Source of the DNA: Bordetella parapertussis
GTDB taxonomy: Bacteria; Pseudomonadota; Gammaproteobacteria; Burkholderiales; Burkholderiaceae_B
NCBI GenBank assembly: GCA_945872285.1
Contig: CAMBZR010000001.1
Location: 1-64,000 of the forward strand
DNA length: 64,000 nt
Direction: 5' to 3'
Shown: piece by piece, positions 17,910 to 29,767 of the stretch
Layout of the letters: each line of letters starts with the position of its first letter
Numbering within the stretch: position 1 is the stretch's first letter
The notes under the pieces: generated by a model
Told to the model about the DNA's origin: nothing
Database searches by the model: none
The model's input: only the letters and a program-made list of their open reading frames with translations
Position numbers and translations under genes: made by a program

Positions 17910-20900
17910 GTTTGAGTACCAGTCGGCGACACGATCGGTTTTGAACCAGACCAAGGTCTGCTCGCTAACCATGCCCGCAACCGATCAAGGTACAAGTAAA
18001 CCACGGGCGTCGTATACAGCGTCAGTAACTGGCTAACGAGCAAGCCACCTAAAATTGTGATGCCAAGCGGCTGACGCATTTCAACACCTGCCCCAGAAGC
18101 GAAAACTAAAGGCATGGCACCAAAAATTGCCGCACAGGTCGTCATTAAAATCGGTCTAAAGCGCGTCATACAGGCTTGGTGTATCGCCTGCGTCGGAGAC
18201 AACCCCAGTTTACGCTGCGCCTCAAGCGCAAAATCCACCATCATGATCGCGTTCTTTTTGACGATACCGATCAACAAAAAAACACCAATTAACGCAATCA
18301 GCGTGAACTCCGTTTTTAGCAGTAACAGCGCCAATAACGCTCCTACGCCTGCTGAGGGCAAGGTCGATAAAATTGTGATGGGATGAATCGTACTTTCGTA
18401 CAAAATCCCCAACACAATATACATGGTAACCAACGCCCCTAAAATCAACCACGGTTGATTAGCGAGGGCGCTTTGTAAAGCCTTGGCCGTGCCCTGAAAG
18501 CCGGCCTGAATTTTTTCGCTTGGCAAATTGATCCCAGCAATCGCCTGATCGATTGCGGCATTGGCTTGCCCAAGCGATACGCCGGGCGCGACATCAAACG
18601 AAATCGTATCGGCTGCTGACAAGCCCTGATGCCTGACACTAAGCGGCGCATTATTGATCTCGAATTTGGCGACTGCCATCAAGGGCACGCGCTGACCCGT
18701 TTGGCTGAGTACATAGACGCCGCGTAACGACTCGGGGTCTTGTGCGTAGCGCGGCGCCACATTCATCACCACCCGGTACTGATTGCGTTCGCCGTACATA
18801 ATCGACACCTGACGTTGACTAAACGAATTGTTCAGGACATTCGAAATGCTCGCCATCGGCACACCTAGTCGCTGTGCCGCATCGCGGTCAATGCTCAAGG
18901 TCACCTGACGTCCACGATCCTCAACATCGGTATCGACATCAATCAACTCGGGCAACTCAGCAAGAGCCTTTTGCACCCGAGGCATCCACTCTTTAAGATC
19001 TTCAAGATCGCTGGCCATAAGCGTGTACTGAAAGGCAGAACTACTTTGACGTCCGCCAATCCTGATATCTTGTTGCGCCACTAAAAACAAACGTGCGCCG
19101 GGTATGCCTGACAGTTGCGGGCGCAACCGAGCAATCACTTCTCTGACAGAGAGTTTTCTTTCGGCGAATGGTTTAAGTTGAACGGCCAAAAAACTACTGT
19201 TGCTGCCACCTCTTCCGCTCGCGTACGCTGTCACCGTATTAATCGCAGGATCGCGCAACAACACCTGCCTGAAGCGATCAAGCTTTGGCTTCATCGCTTC
19301 AAACGAGGTGCCATCATCGGTGGAAAAAAAACCTAGCATCATGCCAGTATCTTGTTGCGGAAAAAATCCCTTTGGCACAATGCTATATAAATAAAAATTC
19401 AACCCGACCGTTGCTGCCAATAACAACATCATCAAACGGCCATGGCGCAGCGCCCAGGACAAAGAGCTTCCATACCCCTTGACGGTTAGCTCAACGCCGG
19501 CCTGAACGCCTCGCGCAAAGAACGCTAGCCACCGATTCACGTGACGTCCGAGCGGACCAAGAAAGCCACCCACTGCAGCGGTCACAGGCGCGTCAGCCGC
19601 TACGTTCGCTGTGTTCGCTGCGCGCGGGCGACGCAACAAGTACGCGGCCATCATGGGCGTCAGCGTAAGTGAAACCAACATTGAGATTAGTATCGCCGCA
19701 GAGAGAGTGACCGCGAATTCACGGAATAAGCGCCCCGGCAAGCCCCCCATCAGCAGAATGGGAATAAACACCGCGATCAGAGAAATACTCATCGACAACA
19801 CAGTGAAGCCGACCTCGCGGGTTCCGCGAAAGGCGGCACGTTGCACCGACTCGCCACGTTCGATATGACGCATAATATTTTCAACCACAACGATCGCGTC
19901 ATCGACCACAAAGCCGGTCGCGACAATCAGCGCCATCAACGACATCGTATTTAACGAATAGTCGCACAGATACATCACGCCAAAGGTGCCGATCAGGGAC
20001 ACTGGCACGGCAACTGTCGGGATCACGGCCGCACGCCAGTTGCGCAAAAATACCAATACCACCATCATGACCAGCCCAATGGCAATCAGTAATGTTTTTT
20101 CAGCTTCGTACACAGACGCCCTGATGCTGGGCGTTCGATCCTGCGCGACCGAAACCGTCACATCGGCTGGTAACATCGCGCGCAGCATAGGCAGGTCTGC
20201 GCGAATCTGATCCACGGTCTGAATAATATTGGCCTTGGCCTGGCTGCGCACCAACACCAAAATCGCCTGCTTAGTATTAAAGTATCCGATGTTGAACGTG
20301 TCTTCAACCGCGTCTTCCACTTGCGCCACGTCAGACAATCGCAGTGGCGCACCATTACGCCAGGCAACGATGAGTGGGCGATACTGCTCGGCCTTCCAGA
20401 GTTGATCGTTAGCCGTAATTTGCCAGCGATCGTGTTCGTTTTCGAGCAGGCCTTTTGGGCGGGTTGAGTTAGCCGAGGCGATTGCCAGACGCACGGCCTC
20501 GAGCGATACACCCGCCTGCGTTAACGCATCTGGGTTGATATCAATGCGTACCGCCGGCAACGAACTGCCGCCGATTTGCACCTCGCCGACGCCCTCGACT
20601 TGCGAAAGCTTTTGCTGCACAGTCGTTGAGGCAATGTCATACAACTGCCCTTGTGACAACGAATCAGACGTGAGCGCGAGCGTCATGATCGGCGCTGAGG
20701 CGGGATTGGCTTTATTGTAAGACGGGTTGCTGCGCAAACCACTAGGCATCAGCGCGCGTGCCGCGTTGATCGCACCCTGCACGTCAGTGGCCGCGCTATT
20801 AATGTCGCGACTCAAATCAAACTGCAGCGTGATCCGCGTTTGACCCGTGGTGCTACGCGAAGTCATTTCAGACACGCCGGCAATCGTGCCAAGTGAACGC

Positions 20901-21103
20901 TCAAGCGGCGTCGCAACAGTTGCCGCCATGACTTCGGGGCTTGCGCCCGGCATCTGCGCACGCACGCCAATCACCGGAAACTCGATTTGAGGTAACGGCG
21001 CAATCGGCAGCAAACTATGCGCAAGCCAACCCGCCAACACCACGCCTAGCCACAGTAAAACCGTAGCCACCGGGCGGACAATAAAAGGACCAGATAAACT
21101 CAT
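17906..21103 (-). CDS. mdtC: RND efflux pump inner-membrane subunit, MdtC-like
   Basis: 1065 residues, full RND length, twelve expected membrane segments and two large periplasmic loops. The proton-relay pair D401-D402 ([13 protein letters not shown]) in TM4 is present. Start ATG 21103 overlaps the previous stop (ATGA). It is paralogous to the next gene upstream and the two are expected to form a mixed trimer as MdtB2-MdtC do in E. coli, where the pump exports bile salts, novobiocin and similar compounds. The substrate here is unknown. Confidence 0.93.
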   Translation of the reverse strand: MSLSGPFIVRPVATVLLWLGVVLAGWLAHSLLPIAPLPQIEFPVIGVRAQMPGASPEVMAATVATPLERSLGTIAGVSEMTSRSTTGQTRITLQFDLSRDINSAATDVQGAINAARALMPSGLRSNPSYNKANPASAPIMTLALTSDSLSQGQLYDIASTTVQQKLSQVEGVGEVQIGGSSLPAVRIDINPDALTQAGVSLEAVRLAIASANSTRPKGLLENEHDRWQITANDQLWKAEQYRPLIVAWRNGAPLRLSDVAQVEDAVEDTFNIGYFNTKQAILVLVRSQAKANIIQTVDQIRADLPMLRAMLPADVTVSVAQDRTPSIRASVYEAEKTLLIAIGLVMMVVLVFLRNWRAAVIPTVAVPVSLIGTFGVMYLCDYSLNTMSLMALIVATGFVVDDAIVVVENIMRHIERGESVQRAAFRGTREVGFTVLSMSISLIAVFIPILLMGGLPGRLFREFAVTLSAAILISMLVSLTLTPMMAAYLLRRPRAANTANVAADAPVTAAVGGFLGPLGRHVNRWLAFFARGVQAGVELTVKGYGSSLSWALRHGRLMMLLLAATVGLNFYLYSIVPKGFFPQQDTGMMLGFFSTDDGTSFEAMKPKLDRFRQVLLRDPAINTVTAYASGRGGSNSSFLAVQLKPFAERKLSVREVIARLRPQLSGIPGARLFLVAQQDIRIGGRQSSSAFQYTLMASDLEDLKEWMPRVQKALAELPELIDVDTDVEDRGRQVTLSIDRDAAQRLGVPMASISNVLNNSFSQRQVSIMYGERNQYRVVMNVAPRYAQDPESLRGVYVLSQTGQRVPLMAVAKFEINNAPLSVRHQGLSAADTISFDVAPGVSLGQANAAIDQAIAGINLPSEKIQAGFQGTAKALQSALANQPWLILGALVTMYIVLGILYESTIHPITILSTLPSAGVGALLALLLLKTEFTLIALIGVFLLIGIVKKNAIMMVDFALEAQRKLGLSPTQAIHQACMTRFRPILMTTCAAIFGAMPLVFASGAGVEMRQPLGITILGGLLVSQLLTLYTTPVVYLYLDRLRAWLASRPWSGSKPIVSPTGTQT

Positions 21104-24100
21104 AAGGGGTGATCCTGACTGCTGACACCGCCTCGCCACTTGCTTAACAGTCGGTCAAAAAACAAATAAATCACCGGCGTCGTAAACAACGTCAACACTT
21201 GACTGACCAATAGGCCGCCCACCATCACCAAACCAAGAGGCTGGCGCAACTCGGCGCCGGTCCCACTTGAGAGCATCAACGGGACCGCACCAAACAAAGC
21301 CGCCAGCGTGGTCATCAAAATCGGTCTGAATCGTAATAGGGCAGCCTGTTCAATCGCCTGACGTGCGGGCATTTTGTGTTTGCGCTCGGCCTCGAGAGCA
21401 AAGTCGATCATCATGATTGCATTTTTTTTCACGATGCCGATCAATAAAATGATGCCGATGATACCGATCATATCCAGATCACGACCGGTGAGCGTGAGTG
21501 CCAGCAAAGCACCGATCGCAGCCGAGGGCAAGGTCGAGAGAATAGTGATCGGGTGGATGAAGCTTTCGTACAAAATACCCAGCACAATGTACATCGTGAT
21601 GATCGCGGCCAAAATTAAAAACAGCGTGCTCGAGAGCGATGCCTCAAAGGCGCGCGCCGCACCTTGAAATTCGGCCTGAATGCCAAGGGGCATTCCGATA
21701 TCGCGCCGGGCTTGGGTCACACTCTTCACCGCTGCTGACAGCGAGGCCCCGGGTGCGAGATTAAACGACACCGTCACCGAAGGAAACTGGTCAAGACGAT
21801 TGAGCACGAGCGCCGTGCGCCCCTCGCTGACCTTGACCAAGCTCGTCAAAGCAATAGGCTTGCCCTCAGCGGTCTTAACGTAGATCGAGCCTAACGCGGA
21901 CGGATCGCGACGAAACTGAGGCGCCGTTTCGAGCACGACGCGGTACTGATTTGACTGCGTAAAGATGGTGGAAATTTGTCGCTGGCCAAAGGCATCATAT
22001 AAGGCCTCGTCGATGGCTGCGGCCGATACGCCCACGCGGGCGGCAGCATCGCGATCAATGTTTATCAAGACATTGAGGCCCTCGTTTTGCATATCATCGG
22101 CCACATCGACCAATACTTTTTGCGCACGTAAGCGTTCAACGAGCACAGGCACCCACTGCGCCAATAGCGCCGGGTCTACGCTCTCGAGAGTAAGTTGGTA
22201 TTGGGTGCGACTGACCCGATCTTCAACCGTTAAGTCTTGGACAGGTTGCAGATAAAACTGCAAACCAGGCACGGCACTTAACCGCTCTTGTAAGCGCCGC
22301 ATCACCACAGACGCCTGTTCGGCGCGCAGGTCGTGCGGACGTAACGCCACCTGCATTCGACCCGTATTCACGGATTCATTCACACCATCGACCCCGATAA
22401 ACGAAGCGACCGTCGCGACGGCGGGATCTTGTAAGATAACTTTTACAGCCTCTTGCTGGCGTTGCGCCATCGCTGCAAATGCAAGATTTTGCGGGGCCTG
22501 CGTCACAATCTGCAACAGGCCCGTATCTTGTGCCGGAAAAAATCCCTTCGGGATCGCCACATACAAAGCTGCCGTCAGTAAAAACGTGCCAAGCGCCACA
22601 AACAAGGTGAGCGTCTGATGCTTAAACACCACCTGCAACAAGCGGGCGTAGCTTGCGATCAAAGCCTCAATTTTTTGACTGGTATAGCGGGCAAACGCGC
22701 CACCACTTTGCGGATTACCCGCGCGCAGCAGCCGCGCGCACATCATCGGCGTCAGTGTCAAAGAGATCAAGAGCGACAACAAAATTGCCACGGCCAGTGT
22801 CACCGCAAATTCTCTAAAAAGACGGCCCACTACCTCGGTCATAAACAGCAGCGGAATCAGCACGGCGATCAACGAGATCGTCAGCGAAACCAAAGTAAAG
22901 CCGATTTGCGCCGCGCCCTTGAGCGCAGCCTGGAGCGGGGAATCACCGCGCTCAAGATAGCGTGCGATATTTTCAATCATCACGATGGCGTCGTCGACCA
23001 CAAAACCAGTCGCGATCGTCAAGGCCATCAGCGTCAGGTTGTTAATGCTAAACCCGATTAAGTACATAACACCAAACGTCCCTACCAGCGACAGCGGCAC
23101 CACAATGCTAGGGATTAAGGTCGCCGTCAGCGTACGCAAAAATACAAAGGTCACCAAAACCACCAAGCCAATTGCGACCAACAGTTCAACCTGAACATCA
23201 TGCACCGACTCACGGATCGTTTGCGTGCGATCCGACATCACCTTAACGTCGAGGTTTGCCGGCAAGGCCACACGCAGCTGTGGAAGCAATTTTTGGATGC
23301 GATCAACCACTTCGATCACGTTCGCACCCGGCTGGCGCTGCACGTTCAGCAAGATGGCGGGGTCGGCATCAGCCCACGCCGCTAAGCGGGCGTCTTCGGC
23401 TTCGGTGACCGCGACTGCGACATCCGAGAGTCTCAGTGGTGCTTCGTTGCGATACGCCACGACTAAATTCATATACTCAAGCGGCGTTTTTAATTGGTCG
23501 TTGGCGTTAATCGTGGTCGAACGCACCGAGCCATCTAATGTCCCCTTGGGCTGGTTGACATTTGCGCCGACAACCGTCGTTCGAACATCGGCGAGCGTCA
23601 GCCCATAGGCGGCCAAGGCTTGCGGGTTGACCTGAATACGTAACGACGGGCGCTGACCGCCCGCCACTGTCACCAACCCAACCCCAGCAACTTGCGAAAT
23701 CTTTTGCGCCATGCGTGTATCGACCAGATCGCGGATGAGTGGCAGAGGCACCGTGGGCGAAGTGATCGCCAGCGTCAACACTGCAGCGTCAGCAGGGTTG
23801 ACCTTGTTATAGATCGGCGGCGCCGGCAAATCGCGCGGCAGCAAATTGCTGGCGGCGTTGATCGCAGCCTGCACCTGTTGCTCGGCCACCACGAGCGGCA
23901 GGGATAAGGAAAACTGCAGGGTAATCGTCGAGGAGCCCGTCGAGCTACTTGAAGACATTTGCCGCAAGCCTGGCATCTGCCCAAATTGTCGTTCAAGCGG
24001 AGAAGTCACCAGCGCAGCGATGACGTCCGGGCTTGCACCGGGATAAAAGGTTGTCGTTTGGATCGTTGGGTAATCCACCTCGGGCAGCGACGAAACCGGC

Positions 24101-24195
24101 AGCCAGCGATACGCGATCAGCCCAGATAAAAGCAGCGCCACCATGGCCAGCGTGGTGGCCACTGGCCGAACGATGAACGCGCGCGACAGATTCAC
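21100..24195 (-). CDS. mdtB: RND efflux pump inner-membrane subunit, MdtB-like
   Basis: 1031 residues. It opens with [19 protein letters not shown] (TM1), and D401-D402 in TM4 ([13 protein letters not shown]) supply the proton relay. It is close to MdtC in layout, with the same [10 protein letters not shown] porter entrance. ATG 24195 overlaps the mdtA stop by 4 nt. Order adaptor, B, C, channel with overlaps at every joint indicates one polycistronic message. Confidence 0.93.
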   Translation of the reverse strand: MNLSRAFIVRPVATTLAMVALLLSGLIAYRWLPVSSLPEVDYPTIQTTTFYPGASPDVIAALVTSPLERQFGQMPGLRQMSSSSSTGSSTITLQFSLSLPLVVAEQQVQAAINAASNLLPRDLPAPPIYNKVNPADAAVLTLAITSPTVPLPLIRDLVDTRMAQKISQVAGVGLVTVAGGQRPSLRIQVNPQALAAYGLTLADVRTTVVGANVNQPKGTLDGSVRSTTINANDQLKTPLEYMNLVVAYRNEAPLRLSDVAVAVTEAEDARLAAWADADPAILLNVQRQPGANVIEVVDRIQKLLPQLRVALPANLDVKVMSDRTQTIRESVHDVQVELLVAIGLVVLVTFVFLRTLTATLIPSIVVPLSLVGTFGVMYLIGFSINNLTLMALTIATGFVVDDAIVMIENIARYLERGDSPLQAALKGAAQIGFTLVSLTISLIAVLIPLLFMTEVVGRLFREFAVTLAVAILLSLLISLTLTPMMCARLLRAGNPQSGGAFARYTSQKIEALIASYARLLQVVFKHQTLTLFVALGTFLLTAALYVAIPKGFFPAQDTGLLQIVTQAPQNLAFAAMAQRQQEAVKVILQDPAVATVASFIGVDGVNESVNTGRMQVALRPHDLRAEQASVVMRRLQERLSAVPGLQFYLQPVQDLTVEDRVSRTQYQLTLESVDPALLAQWVPVLVERLRAQKVLVDVADDMQNEGLNVLINIDRDAAARVGVSAAAIDEALYDAFGQRQISTIFTQSNQYRVVLETAPQFRRDPSALGSIYVKTAEGKPIALTSLVKVSEGRTALVLNRLDQFPSVTVSFNLAPGASLSAAVKSVTQARRDIGMPLGIQAEFQGAARAFEASLSSTLFLILAAIITMYIVLGILYESFIHPITILSTLPSAAIGALLALTLTGRDLDMIGIIGIILLIGIVKKNAIMMIDFALEAERKHKMPARQAIEQAALLRFRPILMTTLAALFGAVPLMLSSGTGAELRQPLGLVMVGGLLVSQVLTLFTTPVIYLFFDRLLSKWRGGVSSQDHPL

Positions 24196-25448
24196 GGCCG
24201 GGGCGGCGCTGCCGAAGTGCCCGACCGACCCGCGCCAGCAGAGCCCGCCCCCGGTGTGCCTGAGGCACCTGAGGCACCCATAGCACCCGAGGCAGGCGCG
24301 CCAATGACTCGGGCTTTCGCGCCCGCGCGCAAGCGGTCGGTACCCTCGAGCACAACGCGCTCGTCAACTTTCACGCCTTCAGTAATTGCCACGCGATCGC
24401 CGCTGCGTGCGCCAACTTTTACCGCGCGCAGCGCGGCGGTGTCGTCGGGCAAGATCACATACACAAAAGCACCCTGATTGCCCTGTTGCAAGGCCCCTGC
24501 TGGTATCGTTAGCGCGTCTTTGATGGTGCTGACCTTCATGCGGATATTCACAAACTGATTTGGAAACAACGCATCGGTCGCGTTCGTAAAGCGCGCCTTT
24601 AACTTGACTGTCCCAGTTGTCACGTCGATTTGATTGTCGATTGTTACCAGTTCGCCCTGCGCAAGGCGAAGCCGATCAGACCGGTCATAGGCCTCGACCG
24701 AAAGTGTTTTGCCCGCAGCCAAAGGCTCGCGCACAGCCGGCAAATCGTTTTCGGCCAGCGTAAACAGCACGGCAATTGGCTGAGTTTGGGTAATTACCAC
24801 CAGTCCAAGCGGATCGTTGGCGTTAATTAAATTGCCCGCATCGACTCGCCGCAAGCCCAGACGGCCCGCGATTGGCGCCGTGATGCGCGTGTAATCGAGT
24901 TGCAAGCGGGCGTTGTTCACGGCAGCCTGATCGCTTTTGAGCTGACCTTCAAACTTACTGACTAACGCCAACTGCGTATCAAGCATTTGCGGCGCAATCG
25001 AGTCTTGCCTGCGCAAAGTTTGATAGCGCTGTAAGTCGCGCTTGGCGTTTTGGTATTGGGCTTCGTTTTGTTGCTGCTGACCCAGAGCCTGGTCAAGCGC
25101 CACCTCAAACGAACGCGGGTCGATCTTGGCCAGGAGCTGATCTTCGATGACTTGCTCGCCTTCTTTGAACAGTACCTCGATCAATTCGCCCTGCACTCGG
25201 CTGCGCACCGTGACGGTATTAAACGCCGTCACCGTACCAAGCCCACGCAAGTACAAATCAAGGTCTTGCACCCGCGCGGCTTCGGTTTTGACCGGCACTG
25301 GGGGGATAAATCCGGCAGGCAGCCCTTTTTTTTCGGTCGTAGTCACGCCAGGCAGCAACCACCACACGGCAAGCGCCACCAGCAACGCACTCACTATCCA
25401 AACTATCGGCGACCGAAGCAGGGGCCGCGTTGACAAGCTTTCAGGCAT
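24192..25448 (-). CDS. mdtA: RND efflux periplasmic adaptor, MdtA-like
   Basis: 418 residues. An N-terminal membrane anchor at about 13-30 ([20 protein letters not shown]), then the lipoyl/hairpin region ([19 protein letters not shown]), an alpha-hairpin rich in Q and A, and a beta-barrel ([10 protein letters not shown]). It bridges pump and channel. The last 35 residues are a low-complexity Gly/Ala/Ser/Pro tail, which MdtA proteins often have in other forms. It starts 19 nt after zapD stops, with a GGAA-type ribosome site. No two-component regulator gene flanks the operon. Confidence 0.92.
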   Translation of the reverse strand: MPESLSTRPLLRSPIVWIVSALLVALAVWWLLPGVTTTEKKGLPAGFIPPVPVKTEAARVQDLDLYLRGLGTVTAFNTVTVRSRVQGELIEVLFKEGEQVIEDQLLAKIDPRSFEVALDQALGQQQQNEAQYQNAKRDLQRYQTLRRQDSIAPQMLDTQLALVSKFEGQLKSDQAAVNNARLQLDYTRITAPIAGRLGLRRVDAGNLINANDPLGLVVITQTQPIAVLFTLAENDLPAVREPLAAGKTLSVEAYDRSDRLRLAQGELVTIDNQIDVTTGTVKLKARFTNATDALFPNQFVNIRMKVSTIKDALTIPAGALQQGNQGAFVYVILPDDTAALRAVKVGARSGDRVAITEGVKVDERVVLEGTDRLRAGAKARVIGAPASGAMGASGASGTPGAGSAGAGRSGTSAAPPRP

Positions 25449-25467
25449 TCAGGATTTCCAGGCGACC

Positions 25468-26220
25468 CTACAGGGCGCAAAGGGTCATTTTAAAGGCGAC
25501 ATCTTTTGTCACGGCTTGGGGTCGCTGAGTGCCCTGCTGCGCCGAGTAACGGATCCACATCATATATCTGTTGGCACTGATTTCAGGAAACACCTTTGCT
25601 GACTCATCGACCCAGACACGTAACATCTGATAGGTTTTACCTGCCAGCATTTGCTGGTAAGCACCTTCAGGCGCGACGGCCTGAACCGCCTCGCCAGACT
25701 CGCGCAAGAGACGCAGGACAATTGCGATGCCAATATGCACTGGCATCAGTGTTGAGATCCAACTTTGAAGATCCGTCTGACGAGCCTCAGTGGGCGAATT
25801 TTGCCAGGAATGAAACGAAGGCATATCAACCTGCGTGCCACCGCCGGGCACCACAAGCCGACCCCGCAAACTCGTGAGCCATTCGTTTTCACGCAACGCC
25901 TGACCCGTGCGGCCGCCCGCATTTAAGTTGCGGACTGCTTTTTCAATTTCTGCCAGCATATCGGTAAGGGTTTTTGCATTCACCCCGGGGTGATCTTTCA
26001 GCCCGTTGAGCGCCGTGCGCTGTCTTTCAAGGTCTTGAATGACGCTGCCTTTGATGTCAGTGCGCTCTGTCGCGTCTAGTAAATCAAATAACGAAGTCAA
26101 GGCAACCTGATGGTGCCGCGGATCACTTAAGCCGGCAAAAAATATCATTCGATCAAATAACGACTCAAGACGCAAAAGCGTCCGTACACGTTCATTGAAA
26201 GGATATTCAAAGAGAATCAC
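25468..26220 (-). CDS. zapD: Cell division protein ZapD
   Basis: 250 residues. ZapD (YacF) binds FtsZ and bundles its filaments at mid-cell. Recognised from the start, ILFEYPFNERVRTLLRLE (family: I-x-YEYPxNERxRxxLRLE), and from SFxxW with PVHIGIAIVLRLLRE in the C-terminal part. The start is a GTG at 26220, chosen because the conserved N-terminus begins there. No strong ribosome site is visible. It follows coaE by 69 nt and is part of the pilD-coaE-zapD group seen in many beta- and gammaproteobacteria. Confidence 0.94.
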   Translation of the reverse strand: MILFEYPFNERVRTLLRLESLFDRMIFFAGLSDPRHHQVALTSLFDLLDATERTDIKGSVIQDLERQRTALNGLKDHPGVNAKTLTDMLAEIEKAVRNLNAGGRTGQALRENEWLTSLRGRLVVPGGGTQVDMPSFHSWQNSPTEARQTDLQSWISTLMPVHIGIAIVLRLLRESGEAVQAVAPEGAYQQMLAGKTYQMLRVWVDESAKVFPEISANRYMMWIRYSAQQGTQRPQAVTKDVAFKMTLCAL

Positions 26221-26289
26221 GTTATTGAGTTGAAGTCACATTAAGTAAAATTAAGCTGCCGTCTGGTACCTAAGGGGACGTATTTCGCT

Positions 26290-26904
26290 TTAGTGTGCAA
26301 GGTTACACCAGCCTTGATGCAACACCAATACTTGTTTTTCAAGCGCGGCTAACGAGACAGACCTTGAATTGTCAATCACGTCGTCGGCAACCGCTAAGCG
26401 CTGCTCGCGGGTCGCCTGAGCCTTCAGAATACGCTGAACGGTCTCTGGGGCGAGACCACTGCGCGACTGCACGCGTTCAAGCTGAGTCGCCTGATCACAG
26501 TCCACCACGCACAGACGGTCGATTTGCTGGCGCCAACGACCCGATTCAACCAAAAGCGGCACCACGAATACAACATAAAGACCTGTGGCATTGGCAGCCT
26601 CTTGGCGTACGGCCTGGGCAATCAAGGGGTGCAAAATACCTTCGAGTTCGACCCGTCTCGCAGGGTCTGCAAACACTAACTCACGCATCTGCGCGCGGTT
26701 CAGTGCACCCGAGGGCTCAAGAACTGCTGAGCCGAAGGCTTGGCGAATCGGCTCAATCGCCTGCCCGCCCGGGGCCGTCAGGCTGTGCGCAATCAGGTCG
26801 GTATCGATCACCGCAGCCCCCCAGCCGGCCAGCAGATTGGCCACTTGGGTTTTGCCTGAACCAATCCCCCCTGTGAGGCCTAATTTAAATGTCGACTTCA
26901 GCAT
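26290..26904 (-). CDS. coaE: Dephospho-CoA kinase
   Basis: Last step of CoA synthesis: phosphorylates the 3'-OH of dephospho-CoA. 204 residues. P-loop GGIGSGKT at 12-19, DTDLIAHSLT at about 35-44 for substrate, HPLI lid region, and VPLLVESGRW. ATG 26904 was preferred over the GTG two codons upstream because GAGG lies about 7 nt before it. It begins 7 nt after the pilD stop. Confidence 0.96.
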   Translation of the reverse strand: MLKSTFKLGLTGGIGSGKTQVANLLAGWGAAVIDTDLIAHSLTAPGGQAIEPIRQAFGSAVLEPSGALNRAQMRELVFADPARRVELEGILHPLIAQAVRQEAANATGLYVVFVVPLLVESGRWRQQIDRLCVVDCDQATQLERVQSRSGLAPETVQRILKAQATREQRLAVADDVIDNSRSVSLAALEKQVLVLHQGWCNLAH

Positions 26905-26911
26905 ACGCACC

Positions 26912-27622
26912 TCAAAGACTATTTTGCGTACAAAATAGCATGACGATACCGCCCAAGGCTAAGTAAGGCCCAAACGCTAAAGGTTCAAAGCACGGGCGAC
27001 GGCTACTCAGGATGCCCGAACATGCCACCACGCTTGTCACCAAGCACGCCAAGCAGGATGCGACCAAAAGCGCCCAAGGCAGCGCCTCGATCCCCAGCCA
27101 GGCTCCGGTTGCGGCCGCCAGCTTGAAGTCGCCAAAGCCGATCCCATCGCGCCCGGTGCACCCTCGAAACGCAGCCCAGATCAGCCACAGCACCGCATAG
27201 CCGGCGGCGGCCCCAGCCACCGCGTCATGCAGAGCAATCCAGCCACCCAACCACTGAAATAACAAGCCGGCCCATAAGAGGGGCAGGGTCAGTGCATCGG
27301 GTAACAGATGCGTTTGCGCATCGATGCGCGCCAAAACCTGCAAACCAGCGCAGTAAATCGCCGCTGCCAGGGCAAACCACCCAAGCCCCCAATTTAAAAG
27401 CACCAGAACAGGGCTTAGGCACAGGCCACCCACCAAGAGGCGGTCTAAGCGTCGCTTGACTGCAACTGAGCAGGCTGGCAGGTTAGACGTTAAGCGGCCG
27501 GCTACCCCCCATTGTTTAAGCAGGCGGCAGCGCAGCCTGCGCGCCCAAACCAGCAAAACCACCGCGCTCAGGGCACCTGCGGGCAACCCCACTGTCAGGG
27601 CCAGCAGCAATCTTTCAGTCAT
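26912..27622 (-). CDS. pilD: Prepilin peptidase (A24) without the methyltransferase cysteines
   Basis: 236 residues, inner-membrane aspartic protease that trims type IV prepilins and type II secretion pseudopilins. The two catalytic aspartates are kept: D101 in ARIDAQTHLLPD and D165 in GFGDFKL. Normal PilD has a cytoplasmic N-methyltransferase domain with two CxxC pairs between TM1 and TM2. Here that stretch is shortened and contains only isolated C32 and C51. Either processing occurs without N-methylation or this is a specialised peptidase. pilB and pilC, the usual neighbours, are absent. It heads the coaE-zapD run; ATG 27622. Confidence 0.88.
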   Translation of the reverse strand: MTERLLLALTVGLPAGALSAVVLLVWARRLRCRLLKQWGVAGRLTSNLPACSVAVKRRLDRLLVGGLCLSPVLVLLNWGLGWFALAAAIYCAGLQVLARIDAQTHLLPDALTLPLLWAGLLFQWLGGWIALHDAVAGAAAGYAVLWLIWAAFRGCTGRDGIGFGDFKLAAATGAWLGIEALPWALLVASCLACLVTSVVACSGILSSRRPCFEPLAFGPYLALGGIVMLFCTQNSL

Positions 27623-27715
27623 ATGATCTGCCGTAAAAGAAGCTGTGCAGGGAACAAGCCAAATGCGTAGAATGCATACAATCCTCGAAGTCTCTTGAAT
27701 TAGGAAGTTCTGATC

Positions 27716-28432
27716 ATGTTTCTAAATACAGGGCGTTGCGCCCGGCACACGCTAAAGTTTCAGTCTTCTTGGGTGCTTTTGTTAACGTTTGGGCTCGGCG
27801 GCTGTGCGCAAATGCAGCAGGCCGGCTACTACAATCCCCCGCCTGCCAGCACCACAACCGATGCGATTGCGCAAGGCGAAGGCATCTATAACAACCAAAC
27901 CCTGCGGGCCCCAAATCAAATCCAAATTGGCCTGCAACAACCCGGCGTTCAAAGCCGTTCTGTCGCCACGCCAATCCCAAGCCCCGTCTTGGGTGCCGAT
28001 GCCAATGCGGCAAGCGCAGCAGCGCCCACCGAAACTCTGCAAGCCATGCTCATCCCAGAACCACAAAGCTTTGCCGGCACCTTGCCCTGCTTTCACCCCG
28101 AAATGAAATGTTCGGCTCAAAGGATCACGATTACGCTTGCCCCGAACGGGCGTTGGCGCGCTCGCGCGGCCTACCTTGAACAAACCAGCAAAAGCGGTGC
28201 TGTGCAAACCGATCAAGGATGCTGGCGCGCCTCGTCGCAGGCTGTTCCGCGCGTGATCTTGCTCAACAATCAAGGTAACGTGCGTGCCGAACTCGCAATG
28301 ACCTCGGGTAATGCGTTGCGTCTGGTTTCAATGAACGGCGCAGCCGCCAACCTGACCTATAACCTCACGCGGCAGCCTGACCTCGACCCGATTGACGAAC
28401 TCAAAGGCAAGCCCGCACCAAGCTGCCCCTAA
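27716..28432 (+). CDS. Putative outer-membrane lipoprotein with an NlpE-like domain
   Basis: 238 residues. An N-terminal hydrophobic signal ending in LGGC gives a lipobox with C30. Residues 31-115 are low complexity (Pro, Gln, Ala) and probably a tether. Residues about 118-200 resemble the NlpE N-terminal domain: a GTLPC start (C125), C132, the TITLAPNGRWRAR strands, and GCWR (C169). NlpE senses surface contact and copper in enterics; here the role is unknown. AGGAAG lies about 10 nt before ATG 27716. It is divergent from pilD. No Cpx genes are near. Confidence 0.7.
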   Translation: MFLNTGRCARHTLKFQSSWVLLLTFGLGGCAQMQQAGYYNPPPASTTTDAIAQGEGIYNNQTLRAPNQIQIGLQQPGVQSRSVATPIPSPVLGADANAASAAAPTETLQAMLIPEPQSFAGTLPCFHPEMKCSAQRITITLAPNGRWRARAAYLEQTSKSGAVQTDQGCWRASSQAVPRVILLNNQGNVRAELAMTSGNALRLVSMNGAAANLTYNLTRQPDLDPIDELKGKPAPSCP

Positions 28433-28482
28433 GCTTCTGTCCTCAGCGGCTACCCGACCACAGACTTTTAGCGTTTAGGGGT

Positions 28483-28794
28483 TCAAGAGGGATTTTTGGG
28501 AAGCCAGCCTAGAGCGGGGGGCTGTTCTGATTTTGACTCAGTACGCTGTAGCGACGTAGCGATCGGCTCGGGTTCAGGGCTGGTGCAAACAGTACGCGCT
28601 AACTGTACGGCGTTACGTACACCCATCTTGTGAAAGATTCGCGCCCGATGCGCTTCGACCGTGCGCATCGAAATGCCAAGTTCACTTGCGATCAGTTTAT
28701 TGGACTTACCCTCGGCGACCGGATGAATGACATCGCGCTCGCGCGCCGTGAGCACCTTCCAGCCAGCGCCTGCTCTGTTTTCTGAATATTTCAT
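28483..28794 (-). CDS. Short LuxR/FixJ-type HTH protein without a receiver domain
   Basis: 103 residues. Residues about 15-69 form a complete LuxR-type helix-turn-helix: LTARERDVIHPVAEGKSNK, IASELGISMRTVEAHRARI. No room remains for an N-terminal receiver or ligand domain, and the last 30 residues are a polar tail. It may be a stand-alone DNA-binding protein or a remnant of a FixJ-like response regulator. The E of the usual E-x-E/GxSNKxIA pattern is intact, so binding is plausible. A GGAGG site 5 nt before ATG 28794 argues that it is translated. No kinase gene is adjacent. It converges with the NlpE-like gene. Confidence 0.82.
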   Translation of the reverse strand: MKYSENRAGAGWKVLTARERDVIHPVAEGKSNKLIASELGISMRTVEAHRARIFHKMGVRNAVQLARTVCTSPEPEPIATSLQRTESKSEQPPALGWLPKNPS

Positions 28795-28893
28795 ACCGCC
28801 TCCGTGTCAACACGAAGCGCAGTCTGTCATGCCTGAGTCCACACAGCTAGCTGTCAAATCTGACAGGCGGATTAACCCTAGGTCGCGCGCGAC

Positions 28894-29739
<846 letters not shown>

Positions 29740-29767
29740 TTAGTCTCCGAGACTGGGCAGTGGTTGC

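Noticed and set aside
18114..18386. Open frame opposite mdtC
   Set aside because: Antisense shadow of a conserved RND gene; no ribosome site and no family pattern.
22618..23061. 147-codon open frame opposite mdtB
   Set aside because: Composition is rich in Arg, Gln and His as expected from antisense reading; mdtB is intact on the other strand.
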